A stretch of 22,940 nt of DNA, taken from positions 1 to 22,940 of the forward strand of contig NZ_CALNAT010000064.1 of NCBI RefSeq assembly GCF_937873925.1. The letters run 5' to 3'. The notes beneath the pieces were generated by a model that saw only the letters and a program-made list of their open reading frames with translations, ran no database searches and was not told the origin of the DNA. Origin of the DNA: an uncultured Proteiniphilum sp. Its GTDB lineage: Bacteria; Bacteroidota; Bacteroidia; Bacteroidales; Dysgonomonadaceae. Position numbers and translations under genes: made by a program. Numbering within the stretch: the first letter of the stretch is position 1; each line of letters starts with the position of its first letter. Below, piece after piece: positions 8,260 to 15,326 of the stretch.

Positions 8260-9732
8260 CTATAGCTCCTTTTCTTCTTTTTCAGTCCCTTCTCCCACCG
8301 GAATTATTTCCGGACGGTCTTCTCCTTTCAAATAATTAGGGAGGTTCATTCCTGCCATGTTGAACAGGTCATCGAGTGGGGGAATGGTTTTCATCAGTCC
8401 CGAAATGAAGTTAGCTGTGGAGCCTTTACCGTGCGCGTTATTGCCCGAATCCCAAACGGTCACTTTATCGATCTTCAGATTCTTGACCGCTTCGACCTGT
8501 GTTTTGATCAATTCCGGAAGTTTTTCGATCATCAGCAATTGATAAGCTTTATCGGGATCGCCTCCTGCAGCTGAAACCACATCCCGGTATCCCTGGGCCT
8601 GCTTGTTGAGAATTTCGAATAAACCGCGCGCTTCTGCGTCCATCTTAGCGAAGATGGCGTCGGCTTCCCCTTTTGCCTGTACGCGTATGCGTTCGGCTTC
8701 GGCCTGCGCGTCGATGATGGCTTTCTGTTTGGCAATTTCGGCCGGCACCACGATATTGGCTGTTTCGGTGGAACGTTCACGTTCCGCACGGGCATTTTCC
8801 GCTTTTTGCTCTGCAGAATAGGCTTCTTCCAGGGCTTTAGCCTGTTGCACCTTTTCTGCTGCTACAGCCAGGCGCGCTGCTTCGGCTTCTTTTTCACGGC
8901 GGGATGCATCGGACCGGGCGATGGTGATCTTTGCCGTGTTTTCCCCTTCCACCGCTGTAGCATTGGCTTCCGATGTTTTTATACGCATCAGTTTATCGGC
9001 TTCGGCTTTCCCTATCGATTCGTCTTTTCTGGCCGTTGCAATACTCACTTCGCGGTCTTTATCGGCTATGGCCTTACCGGTTTCACCGATCTTTTCCTGT
9101 TCGGCTACGCTTATTTTAGCCTCATTAATGGCTTTGGCAGCGGCTTCCTTACCCAACGCTTCAATATATCCCGATTCATCCCTGATGTCTGTTACGTTCA
9201 CATTGATGAGTTTCAGTCCCACTTTCTTCAATTCCGAATCCACGGTTTTGGAGATGGCTTCAAGGAATTTATCACGGTCGGAATTGATCTCTTCGATAGA
9301 CATGGTGGCAATTACCAGACGTAATTGCCCGAAAAGGATATCGGATGCCAGTTCCCTGATTTTATCGGGAGTAAGTCCGAGTAACCTTTCGGCAGCAGTA
9401 TTCATTGACTCCGGCTCCGATGAGATGGCTATGGTAAAGCGGGAGGGAACGTCCACCCGGATATTCTGGCGGCTTAACGCATTGGTGAGATTGGCTTCTA
9501 TCGATAGCGGTTTCAGGTCCAGGAATGCGTAATCCTGAATGACGGGCCAGATAAAAGCACCGCCTCCGTGGATACATCGTGCCGATGTTCCGCCGGTGCG
9601 CCCGTAAACGACCAGTATCTTATCGGACGGACATCTTTTAAAGCGCGATGCCAACGCCAGAATGGTCACGAAGATGACGACTGCCAGGACAATAATTAAA
9701 AACATGGGCGATGAAAGCATTTCGGGTGTCAT
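8260..9732 (-). CDS. Flotillin (SPFH/band 7 family)
   Basis: The 490-residue protein has an N-terminal membrane segment (about 9-29), an SPFH domain (about 35-190) and a long alanine/glutamate-rich coiled coil (about 190-400) of the flotillin type (EAERIRVQAKGEADAI), then a tail ending in acidic residues. Flotillins such as B. subtilis FloT/YuaG and E. coli YqiK form oligomers in membrane microdomains. The gene starts 4 bases after the OB-fold membrane protein gene, the pairing seen in yuaF-yuaG and yqiJ-yqiK, so the two form an operon. I leave the symbol open because FloT and YqiK types are not separable by eye. Confidence 0.93.
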   Translation of the reverse strand: MTPEMLSSPMFLIIVLAVVIFVTILALASRFKRCPSDKILVVYGRTGGTSARCIHGGGAFIWPVIQDYAFLDLKPLSIEANLTNALSRQNIRVDVPSRFTIAISSEPESMNTAAERLLGLTPDKIRELASDILFGQLRLVIATMSIEEINSDRDKFLEAISKTVDSELKKVGLKLINVNVTDIRDESGYIEALGKEAAAKAINEAKISVAEQEKIGETGKAIADKDREVSIATARKDESIGKAEADKLMRIKTSEANATAVEGENTAKITIARSDASRREKEAEAARLAVAAEKVQQAKALEEAYSAEQKAENARAERERSTETANIVVPAEIAKQKAIIDAQAEAERIRVQAKGEADAIFAKMDAEARGLFEILNKQAQGYRDVVSAAGGDPDKAYQLLMIEKLPELIKTQVEAVKNLKIDKVTVWDSGNNAHGKGSTANFISGLMKTIPPLDDLFNMAGMNLPNYLKGEDRPEIIPVGEGTEKEEKEL

Positions 9733-9736
9733 ACGT

Positions 9737-10321
9737 TTAGATTTTTTCGACTATCAGAATATTGTTGTTTTCTATTTTGACGATTTTCACGGTCGACTGC
9801 GAGTAAATGGGTTCCTTTTCGTTGGTCATGGCGTCCAGTTCACGTAGCGATCCGCCCACGCTGATAAGTATTTTTCCCCTGCCCATGCGATTTGCCGGGA
9901 TGGTCAGATATACTTCGGCTGTTTTGTGTAGCGCCTGTTCCATCCTGAATGAATTATCTTCAGCCAGTCGCAAAAAGATCTTGACGATCATAAAGAAGAT
10001 AGCTACGAATAAAATTCCGGCGATTACTGCTATTAAGATAAGCAGGGCTTTGTTTGGGATAAGGGTATAGAATGCGATCCCTGCCCATCCGAAGCCAAGC
10101 AGGAAATTGATAAGATTCCGGAGAGAGAATAGCTGGAACGGAGCATCTCCGTCACTCAGGTCGCCTTCGAAATCGGCTTCCACTCCGTCCATGGAATCTC
10201 CGCCCACGAACGTAAGAATGGTCTGGATAATAAAAATCACGGTAACAGGAGCGGCGATATACCAAAAGGTTCGCAACAGGGGTTCGGCGTTTTGCAGGAT
10301 ATCCATAATATTCAATTTCAT
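9737..10321 (-). CDS. Membrane protein with C-terminal OB fold, flotillin partner (YuaF/YqiJ/NfeD-like)
   Basis: The 194-residue protein has membrane segments at about 19-39, 69-87 and 91-115, with an acidic loop (VEADFEGDLSDGDAP) between the first two. The last 70 residues are beta-rich (GRGKILISVGGSLRELDAM, TVKIVKIENNNILIVEKI) and fit the OB-fold domain of NfeD-like proteins. Coupling to the flotillin gene by a 4-base gap supports this. An alternative start is M6 (10306). A promoter at 10398-10405 and a 20-base palindrome at 10369-10388 lie in its leader. Confidence 0.85.
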   Translation of the reverse strand: MKLNIMDILQNAEPLLRTFWYIAAPVTVIFIIQTILTFVGGDSMDGVEADFEGDLSDGDAPFQLFSLRNLINFLLGFGWAGIAFYTLIPNKALLILIAVIAGILFVAIFFMIVKIFLRLAEDNSFRMEQALHKTAEVYLTIPANRMGRGKILISVGGSLRELDAMTNEKEPIYSQSTVKIVKIENNNILIVEKI

Positions 10322-10368
10322 TAGACGTTTTCTGCGCTCGGTAAAACAAATAAATTTGTTCTACTCTT

Positions 10369-10388
10369 GCTTAACGAAAACGTTGAGC
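10369..10388. promoter_or_regulatory. 20-base palindrome over the start of the flotillin-operon transcript
   Basis: GCTTAACGAAAACGTTGAGC has 8-base arms matching at 7 of 8 positions around AAAA. It sits 9 bases downstream of the -7 element. A nearly identical 20-mer (18 of 20) is at 11647-11666 in the same position relative to the next promoter. A second dyad, TTGAGC-TTTAAT-GCTCAA (10383-10400), overlaps it and the -7 box. It could be a repressor operator or an RNA hairpin at the 5' end. Confidence 0.5.
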
Positions 10389-10397
10389 TTTAATGCT

Positions 10398-10405
10398 CAA
10401 AGATA
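10398..10405 (-). promoter_or_regulatory. Putative -7 element of the flotillin operon
   Basis: The minus strand reads TATCTTTG, an exact TAnnTTTG match, 77 bases before the start at 10321; a T-rich stretch (CTTTTC) lies about 18-24 bases upstream. Confidence 0.6.
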
Positions 10406-10446
10406 CAAAATGAATTTTAGATAGAAAAGTTATTTTTAAGAAAGTT

Positions 10447-11571
10447 TTAACTTAAATGGTATCCCTGACTGCGTAGCTCCGATGCGCGGAAGAGGGTGTA
10501 GGTCTCCTTATTGAGCGGATAGTCCCAGCAGCCGAGGCTATGGTAAATATTGCCTCCGAATCCTGATTTGAATTTGTATAGGCCATATAGCGGATGTTCG
10601 GGATCGGGCGACGGAGAGATGCCGAACATGTCGTACTCGGTGCAACCTGCCTGTTGTGCTTTCAGGATCGCTTCCCATTGGAGCGCATAAGTGGCCATAA
10701 GATTGCGGTGTTGCGACGAGGAGGCCCCGTAAAGGTATGATCCTCTGCTGCCTGTAATGACCAGGAACATGGCCGCTAACGGTTTTTCATCGTATTCTGC
10801 TATCAGGAGGCTTACAGCGGCCGGTGAACTGGTATTCTCGGCACGGGCGTCAAGGACAGCCCTGAAGTACTTTATATCGTTTAATAACAAGTGGTTCCTT
10901 GTTGCCGTCTCTTTATAAAGCTCATACCAGATATCCATTCCCTCCATGCCTGTCGATCTTACGGTCACGCCTTTGTGTTCTGCTAATTTGATATTGTAAC
11001 GTGTCTTCGGTTTCATTCTTCCGAGAAGGGATTCGCTGTCCTGCGTCAGATCGAGATAGATGGTGTTGGCCGGTAAAATATTGGAGTGGGCTTTCTTGAA
11101 ATTCCAGTTATGCGTACTGAAATTGAAACGGAGCTCCTGAGAATGATTCTCCGGTTCACCTTTCCATATACCGTTTTCGTCGAAATGCTCCTTCTCTCTG
11201 GCCCAATACGATTCCCAGCAAAGATCATAGCGAATAAGGATGCAATTAGCGGGAAGGACTGACCGGAGAGATTCGGAGAGTTCCTCTAAGAACATCCCCT
11301 GAAACTCGTCGGCCGGCTCAATTTCCGGGCCGTAAGGGACATAGGCCACAGAATGATGCCGGTCGATCTGCTGTAAAATGATCAGCACATCTGATTTCAA
11401 ATGTGATTGGTTACCCAATGTGGGGAAGAGATCCAGCCTTCGGGATGTGAAATTGACGGCAAGGGTGTTTGCTCCCAGGGATGTTTTCACTACAGACCAG
11501 AAAGCCGTTTGCTGCAAAATAGGAGTAGCATACAACTCTTCGGTCTCCTTGAGGCAGACGTTCGTTAGCAT
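10447..11571 (-). CDS. FemAB-like aminoacyltransferase (GNAT fold)
   Basis: The 374-residue protein matches the FemX/FemAB family of peptidyltransferases, which move amino acids from aminoacyl-tRNA to a peptidoglycan precursor: two GNAT-like halves, with MKPKTRYNIKLAEHKGV (186-202) opening the second half and YDMFGISPSPDPEHPLYGLYKFKSGFGG (313-340 region) near the end. No signal peptide is visible, so it acts in the cytoplasm. Most Bacteroidales are thought to cross-link diaminopimelate peptides directly, so its acceptor is uncertain. It is preceded by a TACCTTTG promoter and by a 20-base palindrome shared with the flotillin operon. The leader is about 90 bases. Confidence 0.85.
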   Translation of the reverse strand: MLTNVCLKETEELYATPILQQTAFWSVVKTSLGANTLAVNFTSRRLDLFPTLGNQSHLKSDVLIILQQIDRHHSVAYVPYGPEIEPADEFQGMFLEELSESLRSVLPANCILIRYDLCWESYWAREKEHFDENGIWKGEPENHSQELRFNFSTHNWNFKKAHSNILPANTIYLDLTQDSESLLGRMKPKTRYNIKLAEHKGVTVRSTGMEGMDIWYELYKETATRNHLLLNDIKYFRAVLDARAENTSSPAAVSLLIAEYDEKPLAAMFLVITGSRGSYLYGASSSQHRNLMATYALQWEAILKAQQAGCTEYDMFGISPSPDPEHPLYGLYKFKSGFGGNIYHSLGCWDYPLNKETYTLFRASELRSQGYHLS

Positions 11572-11646
11572 ATCTTCTTTATTTCAGTAAACTAGCCGTT
11601 TTCTCGCTATGGCATAATCCAAGCACGCTTGTCTTCTGCTCATTTA

Positions 11647-11666
11647 GCTTACCGAAAACGTTTAGC
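11647..11666. promoter_or_regulatory. Second copy of the 20-base palindrome, in the FemAB gene leader
   Basis: GCTTACCGAAAACGTTTAGC differs from the copy at 10369-10388 at two positions only. It begins 3 bases downstream of the -7 octamer, so it covers the expected transcription start. Confidence 0.5.
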
Positions 11667-11669
11667 CTG

Positions 11670-11677
11670 CAAAGGTA
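11670..11677 (-). promoter_or_regulatory. Putative -7 element of the FemAB-like gene
   Basis: The minus strand reads TACCTTTG, matching TAnnTTTG. The upstream 20 bases lack a clear TTTG -33 element, which may mean activator dependence or a false match. Confidence 0.5.
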
Positions 11678-11706
11678 GGCAAAATAAATCTGTCTCCCCA
11701 GGGAAA

Positions 11707-12528
11707 TTATTTTTTCTCCCGGTTCAGGCGCGTTATCTCATTTAACATCAAAGGGAATGCGGGATATGCCATGTCATGGCCGTAGCCTTGCAGTTCGAGT
11801 AAACGGGTATGCTGATGTCCCGCGACTTTCATCATACGGGCGAGATAGGCATTCTCTTCGTAGCGCCCCAGCATCTCCAACTCCCGATCTCCCGTGATCA
11901 ACAGCATGGGAGGAGCATCTGGACGGACATGAAAGAGTGGGGCGTATTTGTCCACAACCGGTTGTTTGTCGTCGATATCGTTCTCCTTTCGTATCGTAAA
12001 GTGGGTGATGGCCTGTCCGCTGAAAGGGATCAGGCCGGCAATACTGTCGGCGTCGATCCCGTAAGCAGCAAGGTATTGTTTGTCCAACCCGATCATCATG
12101 GCCAGATATCCCCCCGCAGAATGTCCCGATACAAAGATTCGTGATGCATCACCTCCGTATCTTTGGATGTTCTTAAAAGCCCATGCCACTGCCGCCGCCG
12201 CATCTTCGATGTAAGCAGGCGCTTTCACTCGCGGAGCAAGCCGATAGTTGACACCGATAATACAGAGTCCTTTATTTTTCAATGGTTCCGGAAGTTCTTT
12301 ACTGCCTCCCGTAAGACCGCCCCCGTGAAACCAGACAACCGTAGTGAAATCCTTTTTATTTACCGGATAGTAAATATCGAGCAGGCATCGTTCACTGATA
12401 TAGCTGTCTTGCAGACTTACCTCTTCGGTGTAGTAGGGGAGGTCGGAAATGATTTTATATTCGGTGTTCTGTGCTATTTCGGTTGTGAATAAGGCGATTA
12501 GCAGAAAAAGAATTGAAATTCGAGTCAT
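11707..12528 (-). CDS. Exported alpha/beta hydrolase (esterase)
   Basis: The 273-residue protein starts with a short basic region and a hydrophobic stretch (MTRISILFLLIALFTTEIAQ) that reads as a signal peptide. It has the oxyanion motif HGGG (68-71), nucleophile S137 in GHSAGG, and probable acid and base D214 (ITGDRE) and H251 (GYGHDMAYP). This is the hormone-sensitive-lipase/carboxylesterase group that includes secreted acetyl- and feruloyl-esterases of Bacteroidetes. Substrate is not predictable. The 178 bases between its stop and the start at 11571 hold the FemAB promoter, so the two are separate units. No promoter match is seen upstream. Confidence 0.85.
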   Translation of the reverse strand: MTRISILFLLIALFTTEIAQNTEYKIISDLPYYTEEVSLQDSYISERCLLDIYYPVNKKDFTTVVWFHGGGLTGGSKELPEPLKNKGLCIIGVNYRLAPRVKAPAYIEDAAAAVAWAFKNIQRYGGDASRIFVSGHSAGGYLAMMIGLDKQYLAAYGIDADSIAGLIPFSGQAITHFTIRKENDIDDKQPVVDKYAPLFHVRPDAPPMLLITGDRELEMLGRYEENAYLARMMKVAGHQHTRLLELQGYGHDMAYPAFPLMLNEITRLNREKK

Positions 12529-12536
12529 AATTATTA

Positions 12537-12571
12537 AACTAAAAACTAAAAGTGAAAAATGAAAAACTAAA
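12537..12571. repeat. Five tandem 7-base units upstream of the esterase gene
   Basis: AACTAAA, AACTAAA, AGTGAAA, AATGAAA and AACTAAA follow each other without spacers, ending 9 bases before the esterase start codon (minus strand). AT-rich simple arrays of this kind are common between genes in this group. Confidence 0.6.
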
Positions 12572-12581
12572 AATTTCTCTT

Positions 12582-12710
12582 CTATCCTCTAGTGGTTCCT
12601 TTTCTAGTGCGTTTCTTAATACCCAGGAACACCACAAGTATGGTGACGAGGATCAGCGCGGTAGCATAGGCGTCAGAACTGGTCGGGTTCTGTGCGTGCG
12701 GCTGTAGCCG
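12582..12710 (-). pseudogene. Possible remnant of a membrane protein C-terminus
   Basis: A minus-strand frame of 42 codons ends at TAG and runs back to an in-frame TGA at 12711-12713 without any ATG, GTG or TTG start. It encodes one strong membrane segment, DAYATALILVTILVVFLGIK, then a basic tail (KKRTRKGTTRG), as in the last helix of a permease. Its 5' part overlaps the end of the 113-residue gene in another frame. It may be the stump of a deleted transporter gene (a PstA/PstC-like end is a weak resemblance only). It could also be chance. Confidence 0.3.
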
Positions 12711-13014
12711 TCACATTCCGGAAATCCCTGTCGAAATGGGCCAGTAGCATCTCAACCAGTTTCGCGTGAAAGGTTGTATAGAGTTTAGAAGAAATATGTT
12801 TTCTGTCTTTTCGCTTCATCAAACCGAACCGGAGTTGTTTGTCGTCTACCCATATCTGGGGTTTGAAAAAAGCTTCATTTTTCCACAGAAGCGCTCCGTA
12901 GGTGAGGTCTCCGTCTGTTGTCGACACCCATTTATCTGCTTTTTTGTTGTCGATCGCTTCGTATATTTTCCCGAGAAGCAGGTCGGGATCATCGGTATGT
13001 ATTATGATTGCCAT
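12673..13014 (-). CDS. Conserved-looking hypothetical protein of 113 residues
   Basis: I do not recognise a family. The protein has no signal peptide or membrane segment. It starts with a short strand-like MAIIIHTDDPDLLLGKIYEAID, has several tryptophans (KWVS, LLWKNE, QIWVDD), a basic stretch MKRKDRKHISSK (about 66-77), and a predicted helix TTFHAKLVEMLLAHFDRDF (80-98). It starts 11 bases after the murQ stop, so it is the last gene of the salvage transcript. Its residue composition and clean start support a real gene. A role in MurNAc use is only inferred from position. Confidence 0.65.
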   Translation of the reverse strand: MAIIIHTDDPDLLLGKIYEAIDNKKADKWVSTTDGDLTYGALLWKNEAFFKPQIWVDDKQLRFGLMKRKDRKHISSKLYTTFHAKLVEMLLAHFDRDFRNVTATAARTEPDQF

Positions 13015-13025
13015 GTTGTACAGGT

Positions 13026-13844
13026 TTATTGTTCTTTTGAATAACTGGTGATGGCATTTTTGACCGAACCGTGGAGCAGTAGCAGGTTCTTCGCTTGTTC
13101 GTATGACAGTCCCAGTTCATTGACGATCATGCGTGTACCTCTGTCTACCAGCTTCTGGTTGGTGAGTTGCATATTCACCATGCGGTTACCTTTCACTCTT
13201 CCAAGTTTAATCATGGTGCTCGTAGTGATCATATTCAACACTATTTTCTGTGCTGTTCCCGCTTTCATACGCGTACTTCCCGTCACGTATTCCGGACCCA
13301 CAACGGGTTCGATCTTTATTTCCGCTTCGGCCGCCACGGGAGAATCGGGATTACAACTTATTGCTGCCGTGAGGATCCCTTTTTCGCGCGCGCGGCGCAA
13401 CCCCCCTATCACATAAGGAGTGGTACCTGAGGCGGCAATGCCTACCAATACGTCGTTTTCGTTGATTCTGTAAGCCATAAGCTCTTCCCATGCCTTATCA
13501 GGATTATCTTCAGCCGCCTCTACCGGATTGCGCAAGGCGATGTCTCCCCCGGCAATCAGGCCGACCACATAAGTGTCGGGCATACCAAAGGTAGGCGGAA
13601 TTTCGGAGGCATCCAGCACACCGAGCCTGCCGCTTGTGCCGGCGCCGATATAGAAAAGCCGTCCGCCACGATGCATTCTCGCCACTATGCCGGTCACCAG
13701 TTTCTCTATCTCCGGAATGGTTTTCTGCACCGCAAGCGCCACTTTTTGGTCTTCCCGGTTGATCTCAGTGAGAATTTCGAGAATGGATTTATTCTCCAGA
13801 TTGTCGTATAGCGACGGTTGTTCTGTTATTTTAATAAAAGACAT
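13026..13844 (-). CDS. murQ: N-acetylmuramic acid 6-phosphate etherase
   Basis: MurQ cleaves the lactyl ether of MurNAc-6-phosphate to give GlcNAc-6-phosphate and D-lactate in the cytoplasm. The SIS-domain motif GGRLFYIGAGTSGRLGVLDA (60-79) is intact. The catalytic glutamate is E81 in ASEIPPTFG and a second conserved acid is E112 in AAEDN, equivalent by alignment to E83 and E114 of the E. coli enzyme. GPEYVTGSTRMKAGTA near 190 is also typical. Length 272 is slightly short of the usual 295-300 at the C-terminus, as in many Bacteroidetes MurQ. It follows the kinase gene by 112 bases of repeat-rich DNA. Confidence 0.97.
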   Translation of the reverse strand: MSFIKITEQPSLYDNLENKSILEILTEINREDQKVALAVQKTIPEIEKLVTGIVARMHRGGRLFYIGAGTSGRLGVLDASEIPPTFGMPDTYVVGLIAGGDIALRNPVEAAEDNPDKAWEELMAYRINENDVLVGIAASGTTPYVIGGLRRAREKGILTAAISCNPDSPVAAEAEIKIEPVVGPEYVTGSTRMKAGTAQKIVLNMITTSTMIKLGRVKGNRMVNMQLTNQKLVDRGTRMIVNELGLSYEQAKNLLLLHGSVKNAITSYSKEQ

Positions 13845-13848
13845 AATC

Positions 13849-13912
13849 GATTTGTTGATATGCTGATTTGTGGATGTATCAATGTGAATAATATGCCAAT
13901 ATGCGTATAAAC
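13849..13912. repeat. Imperfect repeats between murK and murQ
   Basis: Two 16-base units (GATTTGTTGATATGCT and GATTTGTGGATGTATC, 11 of 16 identical) are followed by AATATGCC-AATATGCG units. The array sits just upstream of the murQ start. Confidence 0.45.
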
Positions 13913-13956
13913 TAATTATAATAGGTTCGGCACTAAATCCACCAATTCAATTTGGA

Positions 13957-14805
13957 TTATTCCCTGTCCCGGTAATAATAATCAATTAACCCCGCCATGG
14001 GCGATTGGGCAATTGTCCCGATCTCAATCCCTTTTGCCGCTGCGACTTCCTTCAGCGGATCGGAAAAATACCAGGCGATAGAACCCACAAAATTAACTTT
14101 ATTTTTTTGATAATCGTACTGCATCACGTTTCTTTCAAAAAAAGCGGAAAAACTGTGGGTAACGATCCGCCGGATACTCCGGTCGTCGATATGTTTGAGC
14201 AAAAATGGAGAAAGGCTTGCCAGAAAACGATTCGGGAAAGGTTGCCGGTACACCTTGTCAATGATCAGTGCGGGGGTAAGGTCATACTCATCGAGCAACG
14301 CCTCTTTCAGCCCTTCGGTGAGTTGATTCTTCAAGGCATCTCCTACCAGGTGTTTTCCCAATACGGCGCCGCTCCCTTCGTCACCCAAAATAAAACCGAG
14401 CGGGGATATCTGTTTCACAATCGTTTCACCATCCCATTCGCAGGAGTTGCTGCCGGTTCCCAGGATGCAGGCGATCCCTGCCCTGCGTCCGCAAAGGCTA
14501 TGGGCAGCCGCTATCAGGTCGCTGTAAACATGGATGGTATTAACCGGGAACGATTGGCGAAGGGCAGCACGTACCAATGATGTTTTTTCCGGGATACACC
14601 CTGCCCCGTAGAAGTAAATCGCCCCGATATTCCTGTTTTTCAATACAGGATACACCTGTAGTCTGATCTCGCCGGCGATCTCTTCCTGTGTTTGAAATAC
14701 CGGGCTGATGCCGTTGCCGGTAAACCTATGCACCACCTCCCCGGCTTTCGCGAGGCACCAATCGGTTTTGGTGGCACCGCTGTCGGCAATTAAAATTTCT
14801 TGCAT
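13957..14805 (-). CDS. murK: BadF/BcrA-type sugar kinase, probable MurNAc kinase
   Basis: The 282-residue protein is an ASKHA-fold kinase: phosphate-1 motif DSGATKT (8-14), catalytic aspartate probably D96 in YSDLIAAAH, phosphate-2 motif GTGSNS (116-121) and GDEGSGA (141-147). This family holds GlcNAc kinase and the MurK kinases that phosphorylate MurNAc (and GlcNAc) at O6. Adjacent murQ, whose substrate is MurNAc-6-phosphate, and the absence of a PTS or anmK in the cluster point to MurK. The order murQ-murK-murT matches Tannerella forsythia as I recall it. Substrate preference between MurNAc and GlcNAc is inference. Confidence 0.85.
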   Translation of the reverse strand: MQEILIADSGATKTDWCLAKAGEVVHRFTGNGISPVFQTQEEIAGEIRLQVYPVLKNRNIGAIYFYGAGCIPEKTSLVRAALRQSFPVNTIHVYSDLIAAAHSLCGRRAGIACILGTGSNSCEWDGETIVKQISPLGFILGDEGSGAVLGKHLVGDALKNQLTEGLKEALLDEYDLTPALIIDKVYRQPFPNRFLASLSPFLLKHIDDRSIRRIVTHSFSAFFERNVMQYDYQKNKVNFVGSIAWYFSDPLKEVAAAKGIEIGTIAQSPMAGLIDYYYRDRE

Positions 14806-14820
14806 ACTTTTATAATATTA

Positions 14821-14862
14821 CTCGCTTTGCTCATGATAGTGCTCGCTTCGCTCACGATATAC
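14821..14862. repeat. Two 21-base tandem units between the decayed gene and murK
   Basis: CTCGCTTTGCTCATGATAG(TG) and CTCGCTTCGCTCACGATA(TAC) are 16 of 21 identical, and CTCGCTTCGCTC is mirror-symmetric. Read on the minus strand each unit is introduced by TATC, the same linker as in the hairpin array at 15251-15325 but in the opposite orientation. Confidence 0.6.
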
Positions 14863-14871
14863 TTGTGATGG

Positions 14872-15238
14872 CTATTTGTTTTCCTTCAATCTTGAATGCT
14901 TTTTGATAAAATAAATCATTTTGAAGTGAATGCTATTCCATTCTTCTAAAAGTTCTTTATATTCGACTTCTGAAATCAAATTTCTTCTGAGTGCTTTTGT
15001 AAGCCATGTTTTACTTTCTTGCATCGATCCACGCGCAATGATATAAAAATTTTTTGGAATCATTCGGTGTATAACGTCCAAACCCTTCACTTATGTTTGC
15101 CGCGATAGAATCGGAGGCTCTTACCCATTGTTTTCCAATCGTATCTTTTGCAAAGTAGTTTCATTTTACCACTATATTCCATATCTTATCAGCAAAATCC
15201 ATGGATAATTTGTAAACTTCCAAATCTTCTATCAGCAT
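14872..15238 (-). pseudogene. Decayed four-helix-bundle protein (23S rRNA IVP family)
   Basis: Read from the ATG at 15238 the frame gives MLIEDLEVYKLSMDFADKIW, then meets TGA at 15161-15163 where relatives have tryptophan (VVK-stop-NYFAKDTIGKQW). It continues with RASDSIAANISEGFGRYTP, then loses frame at a run of six A and five T (minus strand; plus 15045-15055). One T fewer would restore KKFYIIARGSMQESKTWLTK in the frame that runs to the stop at 14872. Both lesions are needed to explain the sequence, so the gene is broken. The family (PF05635-like) is small, all-helical and of unclear function. A 72-residue frame from 15090 is its intact 3' part. Confidence 0.85.
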
Positions 15239-15250
15239 AACGATTACCTT

Positions 15251-15325
15251 TTATCGTGCGAAGCACTCTATCATGCGCAGCATCTATCTTTTAATTATCG
15301 CACGTAGCGCATTATCGCCGAAGGC
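15251..15325. repeat. Array of four TATC-linked mini-hairpins
   Basis: Four cores, each a 3-4 base-pair stem with a three-base loop, follow a TATC linker: GTGC-GAA-GCAC (15256-15266), ATGC-GCA-GCAT (15273-15283), GCAC-GTA-GCGC (15300-15310, one G-T pair) and GCC-GAA-GGC (15317-15325). The stems differ in sequence but keep their pairing. The array runs up to the murT stop codon. Confidence 0.65.
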
Positions 15326-15326
15326 A

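Noticed and set aside
8806..9532. Plus-strand frames of 172 and 203 codons
   Set aside because: Both are antisense to the flotillin coiled coil, where biased codons keep the opposite strand open. No start context or family match.
14872..15238. Diversity-generating retroelement accessory protein (Avd), a structural relative of the four-helix-bundle family
   Set aside because: No reverse transcriptase, template repeat or variable target gene is visible nearby.
15090..15326. Separate 70-codon minus-strand frame near 15284-15496 as a gene
   Set aside because: It is an alternative frame of the 3' end of the DUF5009 gene and the hairpin array, with no family features.
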